Assembly: GCF_022496765.1 (NCBI RefSeq)
Contig: NZ_VANV01000010.1
Span: forward strand, 124,001 to 188,000
Reading direction: 5' to 3'
DNA: 64,000 nt
Source: Acidaminobacter sp. JC074
GTDB taxonomy: Bacteria; Bacillota; Clostridia; Peptostreptococcales; Acidaminobacteraceae
Shown: positions 24,761-33,300 of the stretch, in pieces
Layout: each line of letters opens with the position of its first letter
Position numbering within the stretch: the first letter of the stretch is position 1
The notes under the pieces: model-generated
Database searches by the model: none
Seen by the model: only the letters and a program-made list of their open reading frames with translations
What the model was told of the DNA's origin: nothing
Made by a program: the position numbers and the translations under genes

Positions 24761-25459
24761 ATGTCTATCGAAAGATATAGTGTAATTGACAAAAAGAATC
24801 CTCGTGAAATTGTACTTTTGAAATCTTCTAAGTGCAAATGGGGAAGGTGTACATTTTGTGATTACATTCATGATAATTCTGATGATATAGACCATATCAT
24901 CGAGTTAAATAAAGAGATACTTAAACAAGTATCTGGTGAGTTAAATCAATTAGAAATTATTAATTCAGGTAGTTGTTTCGAGCTGCCAACCGAGACTCTT
25001 AAAGACATTAGAGACATTGTTGAAGAAAAAAGTATTGAAACAGTGTATTTTGAGAGTCACTATATGTATCGTAATCGGTTGGATGAGATTCGGGACTTTT
25101 TTAATGCAAAAATTATCTTCAAATGTGGTGTTGAGTCCTTTGATAACAACTTTAGAAAGTTTTTAAACAAGGGTTTTCAAGCAGCGCCTGAGGAGATTGC
25201 ATCTTACTTTTCTTCCATATGTCTTATGGTAGGTATAAAAGGTCAGACCAAAGAAATGATCAAAAAAGACATTGCTTTACTAGAAGAACACTTCGAAAGA
25301 GGGTGTGTCAATGTATATGTTGATAATACCACTGATGTAAAGAGTGATCCTGATTTGATCAGGTGGTTTGAAGAAAACTATGCTTATCTAGAAGAAAATC
25401 CTCAAATTGAGGTACTTTGGCATAATACGGATTTTGGAGTAGGAGGAGAAAATGAGTAA
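24761..25459 (+). CDS. Radical SAM protein of the queuosine-salvage operon (QueL-like candidate)
   Basis: The 232-aa protein starts at ATG 24761, nine bases after AAGGAG; ATG 24755 is also possible. Near the N-terminus REIVLLKSSKCKWGRCTFCDY (quoted as a span, residues 15-35) holds a cysteine cluster C25-x4-C30-x2-C33, one residue wider than the classical CxxxCxxC of radical SAM enzymes. A partial TIM barrel follows (IINSGSCFELP, VYFESHY, IFKCGVESFD). It sits behind a preQ1-type riboswitch and overlaps the YhhQ gene by eight bases, so a role in queuine or preQ1 recycling is likely. A radical SAM queuine lyase (QueL) is known from Clostridioides difficile; whether this is its orthologue needs comparison. 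Confidence 0.72.
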   Translation: MSIERYSVIDKKNPREIVLLKSSKCKWGRCTFCDYIHDNSDDIDHIIELNKEILKQVSGELNQLEIINSGSCFELPTETLKDIRDIVEEKSIETVYFESHYMYRNRLDEIRDFFNAKIIFKCGVESFDNNFRKFLNKGFQAAPEEIASYFSSICLMVGIKGQTKEMIKKDIALLEEHFERGCVNVYVDNTTDVKSDPDLIRWFEENYAYLEENPQIEVLWHNTDFGVGGENE

Positions 25460-26132
25460 CGAGTTACTATGGTTAATTTTTTGTTTGGTTCAGTTTGGCT
25501 TATTGGTTTTAACTTATAAGATGTTTGGTTTAACTGGCCTTTATGTATGGATTGGTTTTGGTATTGTAGCTGCCAATCTACAGGTAGTAAAAAGTGTAGA
25601 TATGTTTGGCATCAGTGCCACTTTAGGTAATATCATTTATGGATCAATATTCTTAGCGACAGACTTGATCAATGAAAAGTATGGTCGAAAGCACGCCCAG
25701 CGAGCAGTTCTGATTGGTTTTGTCATGATGGTGTCATTTACAATTATCACGCAACTTGCCTTAAGATTTGCACCAAATGAGTTTGACTTTGCACAAGGTG
25801 CACTTGAGACACTGTTTTCAATTCAAATTAGAATTACAGCAGGTTCATTGATTGCGTACTTGATCAGTCAGACTTTGGATGTTTACTTGTTTGATAAGAT
25901 CAAATCTAAATTTGGTTCACCAAACCAGTTATGGATAAGAAACAATGGTTCAACTTTAGTGAGTCAGGCGATTGATACGGCTATTTTTACATTTATTGCA
26001 TTTTTAGGCGTGTTCCCATTCCCGGTTGTAATGGAAATCTTCTGGTTCTCATATGTTATTAAAATTGCAACGTCATTAATAGATACACCATTCGTTTACT
26101 GGATGAGAGGTATCCAACCAAAAGAAATTTAA
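25452..26132 (+). CDS. yhhQ: Queuosine precursor transporter, YhhQ/DUF165 family
   Basis: The 226-aa protein has six hydrophobic helices and the family signature ATDLINEKYGRKHA after the second helix pair, with conserved polar residues in ISQTLDVYLFDKIK and NNGSTLVSQAIDT. Family members import preQ0, preQ1 or queuine for tRNA modification. It overlaps the radical SAM gene by eight bases and shares its riboswitch-controlled transcript. A strong terminator follows, so the operon has two genes. Confidence 0.93.
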   Translation: MSNELLWLIFCLVQFGLLVLTYKMFGLTGLYVWIGFGIVAANLQVVKSVDMFGISATLGNIIYGSIFLATDLINEKYGRKHAQRAVLIGFVMMVSFTIITQLALRFAPNEFDFAQGALETLFSIQIRITAGSLIAYLISQTLDVYLFDKIKSKFGSPNQLWIRNNGSTLVSQAIDTAIFTFIAFLGVFPFPVVMEIFWFSYVIKIATSLIDTPFVYWMRGIQPKEI

Positions 26133-26136
26133 ACTT

Positions 26137-26166
26137 ACGCACATAATGTGCGTTTTCTTTTTTTTT
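26137..26166 (+). terminator. Intrinsic terminator of the queuosine operon
   Basis: ACGCACA / TGTGCGT (7 bp, TAA loop) followed by TTTCTTTTTTTTT. Confidence 0.92.
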
Positions 26167-26199
26167 GCACCTTCTGATATAATAAAGAAGGAGGTGGCT

Positions 26200-27336
26200 A
26201 TGACTAGACTAGAAAGATTGGTTGAATACTGTAGGGGTGTTTATAATAAAGAAGATGGCAAGACCCTGTATGATAGGTATTTAAGTGATATAAAATCCAT
26301 TACACCAGAAGAACTTATAATGGTAGAAAATGAACAACTGAAACTCGGCCTGACCCCTAAGGACATGTTGACATTTGTTGATAAGCTAATCAATGTCTTT
26401 TATGAATCCTTGTCGAGTCATGCTTATAAAGGACAGTATCCCGATTTTATTCAGATTTTAATTGCAGAAAATAAAGGTTTAACTAACATCTTAGATGATT
26501 TTAAGGTACATTTATATGCCTCTAAGAAGCCTGCTGATACTCTTATAGATGAGTTTGTTGACAGTCTTCTTCTTTACAATCCACACATGGAGAAAATTGA
26601 GAATATCATCTTTTCATATATGGAAAAAAAGGCAGATCACTTTGATGGCCTTAAAATTATGTGGTCTCTACATGATGACATCAGAAGGTCTATTAAAATG
26701 CTCAAGCATTCGGAGTCATGGATAAAAGATGTAGGAAAACTCTACTTCCTGCTACATGGAGCAGTTAAGAAGCAGGAGTTGATATTGTTTCCAGTCATGA
26801 TGAATCATATAGATGGACCATCTTTTGAAGGTATGTATGATGCCAGCTTTGAGTATGGTTTTTCATATGTTGAGGTTCCTGAAAGAAGAGAAAGGAAGAC
26901 CAGTATGAATTTTGATGCATTAAGTAAGATCATTCAGACAGAGACCGGTTCATTGTCGCTAGAAGTTTTAATCAATATTTTAAATGCATTACCTATAGAC
27001 TTTACATTTGTTGATGAAAGTGATCAGGTGGCTTATTTTAATGATTCCAAGGAACGCATTTTTCCAAGGTCAAAGAGTGTGATTGGTCGTAATGTTAGAA
27101 ATTGTCACCCACCAGAAAGTGTTCATGTTGTAGAAGATATTTTAGAAGCTTTTAAGAACAAGACCAAGGATAAGGCAGAATTTTGGATTCAAATGAAAGG
27201 TTTAATGATCTATATTTACTACATACCTATCTATGATAATAATGGAAACTACAAGGGAACACTTGAGATATCTCAAGAACTTTCTAAAGTCAGGTCCTTA
27301 GAAGGTGAAAGACGTCTTTTAGATTGGCATAATTAA
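26200..27336 (+). CDS. DUF438 protein with hemerythrin-like and PAS domains
   Basis: The 378-aa protein starts at ATG 26200 behind AAGGAGGTGG. Residues ~1-100 resemble DUF438. The central part (SLHDDIRRSIKML and LHGAVKKQELILFPVMM) resembles a hemerythrin HHE domain, but several iron-ligand histidines are missing. The C-terminal ~120 residues form a PAS_10-like domain with IGRNVRNCHPPESVHVVEDIL, a motif kept in this family. DUF438 proteins of anaerobes are thought to sense O2 or NO; here the PAS part looks intact and the di-iron site does not. It is separated by terminators from its neighbours. Confidence 0.8.
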   Translation: MTRLERLVEYCRGVYNKEDGKTLYDRYLSDIKSITPEELIMVENEQLKLGLTPKDMLTFVDKLINVFYESLSSHAYKGQYPDFIQILIAENKGLTNILDDFKVHLYASKKPADTLIDEFVDSLLLYNPHMEKIENIIFSYMEKKADHFDGLKIMWSLHDDIRRSIKMLKHSESWIKDVGKLYFLLHGAVKKQELILFPVMMNHIDGPSFEGMYDASFEYGFSYVEVPERRERKTSMNFDALSKIIQTETGSLSLEVLINILNALPIDFTFVDESDQVAYFNDSKERIFPRSKSVIGRNVRNCHPPESVHVVEDILEAFKNKTKDKAEFWIQMKGLMIYIYYIPIYDNNGNYKGTLEISQELSKVRSLEGERRLLDWHN

Positions 27337-27403
27337 AGTTTCGTTTGAAACTTTTTATGCATTTTTTGAACCGAATTGGGTAAAAATACTTAAAGGTGAT
27401 TAA

Positions 27404-29344
27404 ATGAAAATTCAAACTAAGTTTAAAGATGTTTTAAGAGATTTCATATACAGGTACACCATACTTTCAGCTATTTTAATTTTAGGATTCGCTGTTATGC
27501 TTTATGGTGTGCTTTATTATGGTGTTTTTCAAGAAACATTTGACTTGTTTGAAACAGAAGTAAAAGAAAATATCAATGACGAAATAAAGAATGAGATCAG
27601 GCAAATGAGCTTTCATTTTGATGATCTTGCCAGTCAAACCAGATTACTGGGACAAGCTTATTCTGACGTGTTTAATCAATATGATAAGTATGATTATGTC
27701 CACTTTAAAGCTTTATTTGATATTCATGAAAATGGTGTCTTTTATAAGACTGAAAACGATGGCGGATCATCTTTATATTATTCTGCCATAACACCACTAA
27801 CAGATTATGCTGTTGAAAAGGCATTGAAAACAGAATGGACTGGTCCTGTTATGAAACATATTGTTGATGAAAATGAGTTGATTGTACAGTCTTATTTTAA
27901 TACTTTTGATAATATGAATCGTATCTACCCATTTCTTGAGGATGTAGCGACAGTCTTTGGTCCTTTCCAGGATATCCAGACTTATCAATTCTATTATTTA
28001 GCAGATAAAGATCATAATCCTAATAGAGAAACTGTCTGGACGCTGCCGTATTTAGATCCAGCAGGACAAGGTTGGATCATATCGTGTTTGTATCCTATTT
28101 ATAGAGATGATTTTTTAGAAGGTGTGGTTGGCATCGATGTAACCTTAAAGAAATTAGTTGAACATTCTATGTCTGGTAATGCACTGGGAGATGTAGCTGT
28201 CCTATTGGTTGATAGCTCAGGTGAAATTATCGCTATGAATGAAAAAGCAGAGATTGTAGTAGGGCTTAAAGAAGCACATGAAGAAAACTATGGTATTGTA
28301 ACATCTAATATTGTAAAACCCTCTGAGTTCAATGTCTATTCAATGGCACCATCTGCTATTAAGGAAAACATGATAGCTGTTATAGAATCAAAACCAGTAT
28401 CAGATAACTTTAATTATGTTATTCATAAGGGGACCATAGAACAGACCAATTGGCAACTGATTGGCTTGTCGGAAAAAGACTATGTTGATAAGAAGTTGAC
28501 TACAATTTATGATGAAGTCCTTAAGAACCTTTTGATCATCATAATTTGTATGATTTTATTGTTTGCTTTTCTACTTAATCTATACAGACATAGAATAAAG
28601 GTTGTTTCAGATCGGGTATCAATACCACTAGAGTATATCATTAGACAGACCAAGGATTATGCTGTTAAAGGTGAATATTCGTCCCTTTCCGAATCGGGTA
28701 TTAAAGAAATTGATGACTTAAATAAAGGTATCTATATGATGACCAAGGAAATTAAGGAAAGAGAAGTTCGTCTTTTAGAAGCCCAAATAGAACATCAAAA
28801 AGCTGAAAAAACAATTGAAGCTTACTACAAGGATGCCATCACAGATGAATTAACCCAGCTCTATAATCGTAGAAAAATTGACGATGTCATCGATTCTGAG
28901 GTAAAAAGATCCAGAAGATACAACAAGAGTTTTTCTGTTATATTACTGGATATTGATTACTTCAAGGAAATCAATGATGAGTACGGTCATCAGACGGGAG
29001 ATGAAGTCTTAAAGAGCGTTGCTGGCATCTTAAAAGCCAATGTAAGAGAGTCTGATGTGGTTTCTAGATGGGGTGGCGATGAGTTTTTAATTGTGACCAT
29101 AGAAACGGATATTGTGGTGGCTTCTTCAATTGCTGAGAAAATTCGACTTGAACTAGAGGGCACGGTACTATATCATAATATAGTAGTAACCACCAGTGTT
29201 GGTGTTGCAGATTTTGACAATCGACATGATGATGCAAGAGATATTATAAGAAAAGCAGATTTAGCATTATACGAAGCAAAGAACAGAGGAAAAAACAACG
29301 TAGTAAGTATCGAGAAAAATGGAGAGCATCATGAATACAAGTAA
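27404..29344 (+). CDS. Membrane diguanylate cyclase with dCache sensor
   Basis: The 646-aa protein has a transmembrane helix near residues 15-40, a ~330-residue extracellular region ending in a Cache module (QGWIISCLYPIYRDDFLEGVVG, quoted as a span; VGIDVTLKKLVE), a second helix near 370-390, a HAMP-like linker and a GGDEF domain. The active-site loop is SRWGGDEFLIV and the inhibitory site RESD lies five residues before GGDEF, so it should make c-di-GMP with product inhibition. The start is ATG 27404 behind AAAGGTGATTAA. The next gene, a GGDEF-EAL protein, begins inside its 3' end, so the two enzymes are co-expressed. Confidence 0.92.
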   Translation: MKIQTKFKDVLRDFIYRYTILSAILILGFAVMLYGVLYYGVFQETFDLFETEVKENINDEIKNEIRQMSFHFDDLASQTRLLGQAYSDVFNQYDKYDYVHFKALFDIHENGVFYKTENDGGSSLYYSAITPLTDYAVEKALKTEWTGPVMKHIVDENELIVQSYFNTFDNMNRIYPFLEDVATVFGPFQDIQTYQFYYLADKDHNPNRETVWTLPYLDPAGQGWIISCLYPIYRDDFLEGVVGIDVTLKKLVEHSMSGNALGDVAVLLVDSSGEIIAMNEKAEIVVGLKEAHEENYGIVTSNIVKPSEFNVYSMAPSAIKENMIAVIESKPVSDNFNYVIHKGTIEQTNWQLIGLSEKDYVDKKLTTIYDEVLKNLLIIIICMILLFAFLLNLYRHRIKVVSDRVSIPLEYIIRQTKDYAVKGEYSSLSESGIKEIDDLNKGIYMMTKEIKEREVRLLEAQIEHQKAEKTIEAYYKDAITDELTQLYNRRKIDDVIDSEVKRSRRYNKSFSVILLDIDYFKEINDEYGHQTGDEVLKSVAGILKANVRESDVVSRWGGDEFLIVTIETDIVVASSIAEKIRLELEGTVLYHNIVVTTSVGVADFDNRHDDARDIIRKADLALYEAKNRGKNNVVSIEKNGEHHEYK

Positions 29345-30986
29345 TAATAATGAATATATATCAGAATATATGGAGTCCTTAACGAGTAAGTCTGTAGATA
29401 TAAGACCAAGAAGAGAGGCCTTGTATATCACATTTTGGTACCTTTTATTAGGATGCCTGTGGATACTATTTTCAGATAGCCTCCTTAATATGCTGGTCAA
29501 GGATCCGGAGCTGATAAGGGTGATTCAGCTGGCCAAAGGCTGGTTTTATGTGCTACTGACAGGTGCTTATATTTATACCTTGATTTACTACCGTATCAGA
29601 CTCTTAAAACAGGCAACGGACGAAATCCATGAAGGCTATGCCAATTTAGCTGCTATGCAAGAGGAACTGATTGAGAAAGAAGATGAGATTTTTGAGCTTT
29701 CTCACTATGACCGTATGACGGGTCTTTTAAACTGGGTAGGACTGTCTATCGCATTTGACAATATGCTTCAGTCCAACAGCCTTCATAAGCAAGTTGTTTT
29801 ATACATAGACATAGATAATATCAAACATGTAAATGATACGCTTGGACATGATAAGGGGAATCTGGTTTTGTCTCAAATTGCTGAGAAACTTCAGGCTGTA
29901 GCCAGCGAAAAAGACATCTTATCTAGAATCAGTGGTGATGAGTTTATATTGATTATGCCTTACGATGGTAGTATCACAGATTTACATAAGAAGGTCCAGC
30001 AGATTAGAAAACATATCTCCACGACCTGGAAGTTTGACAGGTATGAGTTTATCATAACTGCAAGTATAGGGGTTGCCCTTTATCCAGACCATGGTGACAA
30101 CTTAGAGACAATCATAAAAAATGCAGACTCAGCTATGTTTATTGCCAAGGAAAATGGTCGTGACCAGCATTATCTTTATGATGAAAAAATAAGCAAGAAA
30201 ACAGAACATTATATTGAAATGGTGACTCAGATCAGATATGGTATCACACAAAATGAGTTTGTCCTTTATTATCAGCCTATAGTTGACTTAAGAACAGGTA
30301 AGTTAAAAGGCATGGAAGCACTTATCAGATGGGAGCACCCTCTAAAAGGCTTCTTGACACCTTATCATTTCATAGATATCTGTGAAGAGTCAGGCCAGAT
30401 CAATGAGATTGGCAAATGGGTTTTTGAATCGGCTTGTAAACAGTGTAAACAGTGGTTAGACAGAGGGGTAAGAGAGTTTAAAATGTCTGTCAACCTATCG
30501 GGTAAAAGACTCTATAATCCAACCTTGCTAAAGGACATGAAAGAAGTCTTAGACAGGTATGACTTAGATGCCTCATATATTCAAGTGGAAATCACAGAAA
30601 CAGCAGTGATGGAAAATCTAAACAAGGCCATTGAAATACTAAATGAAATCAGAGATCTTGGTATCGTTTTAGCACTTGATGATTTTGGGACAGGTTATTC
30701 TTCTTTAACTTATCTTCAAATGTTCCCAATTCAAGTATTAAAGATTGACAAGGAGTTTATTAAAAGGATTTCTGTTGAAGAAGCTGAGAAAGAAAATAAG
30801 ATCATCAATTCAGTTATTTACTTGGCGCATTCACTTGATTTAGAAATTGTAGCAGAAGGTATTGAAGTGCCAGAACAAGCTGAATACCTGGTTATCAATG
30901 ATTGTGATTTAGGTCAAGGTTATTATTATGACAAGCCAATGGCAGTTAATGATTTTGAGAATAAGTATTTTGAAACTGTGCAGTAG
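29331..30986 (+). CDS. GGDEF-EAL protein, probable c-di-GMP phosphodiesterase
   Basis: The protein has about 551 aa from ATG 29331 (ribosome site TGGAGAG, which lies within the end of the preceding gene; ATG 29319 is the alternative). Two N-terminal membrane helices (FWYLLLGCLWILFSDSLL and WFYVLLTGAYIYTLIYY) are followed by a coiled coil, a GGDEF domain with SGDEF instead of GGDEF and no RxxD site, and an EAL domain with all key motifs: GMEALIRW, VEITETA, LDDFGTGYSS and VAEGIEV. It should hydrolyse c-di-GMP; the GGDEF half may only bind GTP. The overlap with a cyclase gene gives a synthesis/degradation pair. Confidence 0.92.
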   Translation: MNTSNNNEYISEYMESLTSKSVDIRPRREALYITFWYLLLGCLWILFSDSLLNMLVKDPELIRVIQLAKGWFYVLLTGAYIYTLIYYRIRLLKQATDEIHEGYANLAAMQEELIEKEDEIFELSHYDRMTGLLNWVGLSIAFDNMLQSNSLHKQVVLYIDIDNIKHVNDTLGHDKGNLVLSQIAEKLQAVASEKDILSRISGDEFILIMPYDGSITDLHKKVQQIRKHISTTWKFDRYEFIITASIGVALYPDHGDNLETIIKNADSAMFIAKENGRDQHYLYDEKISKKTEHYIEMVTQIRYGITQNEFVLYYQPIVDLRTGKLKGMEALIRWEHPLKGFLTPYHFIDICEESGQINEIGKWVFESACKQCKQWLDRGVREFKMSVNLSGKRLYNPTLLKDMKEVLDRYDLDASYIQVEITETAVMENLNKAIEILNEIRDLGIVLALDDFGTGYSSLTYLQMFPIQVLKIDKEFIKRISVEEAEKENKIINSVIYLAHSLDLEIVAEGIEVPEQAEYLVINDCDLGQGYYYDKPMAVNDFENKYFETVQ

Positions 30987-31003
30987 GGTGCGCAGTTTTC
31001 TTT
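30973..31003 (+). terminator. Intrinsic terminator overlapping the end of the EAL gene
   Basis: AAACTGTGCA / TGCGCAGTTT (10 bp with one G-T pair, GTAGGG loop) then TCTTTG; the stop codon lies in the loop. Confidence 0.8.
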
Positions 31004-31032
31004 GTTTATAGCCAATAAACCCCTTGCCGTGA

Positions 31033-31053
31033 TGTTGACATGACATGTTAACA
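31033..31053. promoter_or_regulatory. Operator-like inverted repeat before the HExxH gene
   Basis: TGTTGACAT-GAC-ATGTTAACA is a 9-3-9 inverted repeat with one mismatch. It contains a TTGACA that could be a -35 box and ends 18 bases before the start codon, so a bound protein would block expression. Confidence 0.5.
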
Positions 31054-31070
31054 TTTCTGTGGAGGGACCT

Positions 31071-31868
31071 ATGGAATATTTAACTAAACTGAATTATCAA
31101 GAGAACAATATTAAGATACATTATAGTGATGATGCTGAATCGTCAGCCAAAGATGTCATAGAGCTTCTTGAGGAAATGAGCAATTACTATGAGTATTTAT
31201 TTAATGTCAAACCTACTTTGACTGTTATACTTGTGAATAAAACAGACTATAAAAAGTTGTTTGAAAAACCATACGGCATGCCCTTTTTATTTGGCAGTGA
31301 AAAAGAATGGTACATCAATATGCCTTCTGAAGAGGGGATAATTGTTGATTTAATAAAAGAAGACTACTATTCTATCCACCACCCCTTAGAAGAAAAGTAC
31401 ATCAATGATTACGCCAACTCATTTGTAACATTGATAGGCTTTCATGAAATAGGTCATACTTATTGTTGTGAATTGGGTCTTGATAAACTTTGTCATTGGT
31501 TTTCTGAGTTTATGGCAACTTACTTTGCCTATTGTTTTATGGTTGAAAAGAGTCCAAAGCACGCTGAAATCTGGATGACCATTAATCAGGTAACACTCGA
31601 TGCAAAGCGACAACTAAAGTACATGACTTTAGATGAGTTTAACGAGGCATATTCAACAATGGCCTCAGAAGCACCTGGAGATTATACATGGTTTCAAGGT
31701 ATGTTTAATGAAAAAGTAGATGAAATCTATAAAAGGTATGGCATACTCTTTATTAAAAATGTTTTAGATACATTTAAAGATGGTAAAATGTCATCTGAAG
31801 ACTTTGAAGACAAGCTCATTAAAATTGCTCCGGAGTTTGAAGACTGGTTAAATGATTTTAGGAATTAA
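31071..31868 (+). CDS. Putative zinc-dependent peptidase with HExxH motif
   Basis: The protein has 265 aa from ATG 31071 (ribosome site GTGGAGGGA). It carries FHEIGHTYC with H125-E126-H129, followed by WFSEFMATYF with a candidate third ligand E146, an arrangement of gluzincin metallopeptidases. No signal peptide or membrane helix is present, so it would act in the cytoplasm. Outside the motif it resembles no family I can name. It stands alone, flanked by terminators, with an operator-like inverted repeat immediately upstream and an HTH-TPR regulator gene downstream. Confidence 0.65.
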   Translation: MEYLTKLNYQENNIKIHYSDDAESSAKDVIELLEEMSNYYEYLFNVKPTLTVILVNKTDYKKLFEKPYGMPFLFGSEKEWYINMPSEEGIIVDLIKEDYYSIHHPLEEKYINDYANSFVTLIGFHEIGHTYCCELGLDKLCHWFSEFMATYFAYCFMVEKSPKHAEIWMTINQVTLDAKRQLKYMTLDEFNEAYSTMASEAPGDYTWFQGMFNEKVDEIYKRYGILFIKNVLDTFKDGKMSSEDFEDKLIKIAPEFEDWLNDFRN

Positions 31869-31880
31869 ATAGATAAGTTT

Positions 31881-31908
31881 AGAAGTCATGATTTTGTGAC
31901 TTCTTTTA
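31881..31908 (+). terminator. Hairpin with short T tract after the HExxH gene
   Basis: AGAAGTCA / TGACTTCT (8 bp, 8-base loop) followed by TTTATATT. Confidence 0.65.
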
Positions 31909-31989
31909 TATTAGAAGAAAGATAAGTGTACGAATTTAGATTGGTATGATAGAATGTTGTGAACAGACTAAGTAAGCTTTGGAGGCATC

Positions 31990-33255
31990 ATGGATATTGG
32001 TCAAAAAATAAAAAAACTTCGTATAGAAAAAGGTTACAGTCAAACTGCTTTAGCAGGGGATGTTTTCAGTCGGAATTACATCAGTCAAATAGAAAGAGGT
32101 GTAACGGATCCTTCAATAAGAGCCATCCAGCACATCGCAAAGGTATTAAATGTACCGGACTATGTTTTAATAGAAGATCAGGCTTTAATAGGTGATGATA
32201 TAATAGATGAAATAAATGGACGTTTTAAGTCTGCTAGAAGAGTATTTATGAGTGGTGATTATGATGGTTTTATAGCCTTGATACCATCACTTATTGAAAA
32301 TGAACGCCTTTTAGATTGTTTAGATGTGCTTCATTTAAAAGTATGGCATGTAGAAGCTTATGCCAAACTCTTAGACTGGGAAAATACTTTAGAATATGCA
32401 AAGAGATATTTAAATGAAAAGACTAGATATTCTAGAAGCGAACATAAGCTTCTACTAAAAATAAAAAGAGCAGAAGCCATTGTTTATTACAACCGTGGTC
32501 TATTTGATAAAGCCATGACGTGTTTTAAGGCTATTGAAGATGAAATCAATGAAGATGAAGTAGATGTTAATATTGATTTTATAATTGAAAACTTAAGTAT
32601 GATTCAAGTGCTATACGAGTTTTTAGGTGCTGAAGAAGAAGTTGATGCCTACTATCATAGAATAATGGCAATATCTAAAAAGCATAAGGTTGTCACTCAA
32701 GGTTTACTACGTTCTATTTCAAGATACTATAGGAATGATAAAAAATCTTCTTTTAAAGAGATCATGGCCTATTATGATTCCGTTTTATCAACAGCCAAGC
32801 TTGTAGATGATTGGGGACGTATGACCATAGTTTACTCATGTTTGATAGAAGTGTGTTTTAGAAACAATGATTTAAGTTTGGTGGACGACTACCTGGGTCT
32901 TTTAGAAGAAACCATACCCAAGTTAGAAGGAGCTTTTTATCCAGGCTATTATATAGCCTATCACCATTTGTACAGAGGCAAGTATCTTGTACAAAAGAAA
33001 GTCTATGAAGAAGCCAAACAGTATTTTAACAAGGCTGTTGAGTTTATAGAGGGAGACAAAAGGATTACTGCTGTTCAACTTCAGATCGATTCCTTGTACG
33101 AGTTTGCTTCCTTATATATGAAGTTAGAATCCTATGCATCGACGGTCCTTTATCTTGAAATGGCAGAAGCCATAGCATATGAACACTCTTTGTATGCCAA
33201 ACTCAAAGAAATTGAAGCCATGAAAGTAAAAGCCTATCAGTCTATGGAAGGCTAA
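31990..33255 (+). CDS. HTH (XRE) regulator with TPR domain, RRNPP-like
   Basis: The 421-aa protein starts at ATG 31990 behind TTGGAGG. Residues ~1-60 are a Cro/C1 helix-turn-helix (YSQTALAGDVFSRNYISQIE; RGVTDPSIRAIQHIAKVLNV). The rest is a superhelix of TPR-like units (AYAKLLDWENTLEYAKRYL, AIVYYNRGLFDKAMTCFKAI, YLVQKKVYEEAKQYFNKAVE). This is the architecture of peptide-sensing RRNPP regulators. It lies upstream of a long regulatory region and an oligopeptide-binding protein gene; a peptide signal imported by such a system is an attractive but unproven link. A strong terminator follows. Confidence 0.85.
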   Translation: MDIGQKIKKLRIEKGYSQTALAGDVFSRNYISQIERGVTDPSIRAIQHIAKVLNVPDYVLIEDQALIGDDIIDEINGRFKSARRVFMSGDYDGFIALIPSLIENERLLDCLDVLHLKVWHVEAYAKLLDWENTLEYAKRYLNEKTRYSRSEHKLLLKIKRAEAIVYYNRGLFDKAMTCFKAIEDEINEDEVDVNIDFIIENLSMIQVLYEFLGAEEEVDAYYHRIMAISKKHKVVTQGLLRSISRYYRNDKKSSFKEIMAYYDSVLSTAKLVDDWGRMTIVYSCLIEVCFRNNDLSLVDDYLGLLEETIPKLEGAFYPGYYIAYHHLYRGKYLVQKKVYEEAKQYFNKAVEFIEGDKRITAVQLQIDSLYEFASLYMKLESYASTVLYLEMAEAIAYEHSLYAKLKEIEAMKVKAYQSMEG

Positions 33256-33271
33256 TTATATAGTAAATAAG

Positions 33272-33300
33272 CAGATATGAGCCCATATCTGTTTTTTTTT
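33272..33300 (+). terminator. Intrinsic terminator after the HTH-TPR gene
   Basis: CAGATATG / CATATCTG (8 bp, AGCC loop) followed by nine T. Confidence 0.93.
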
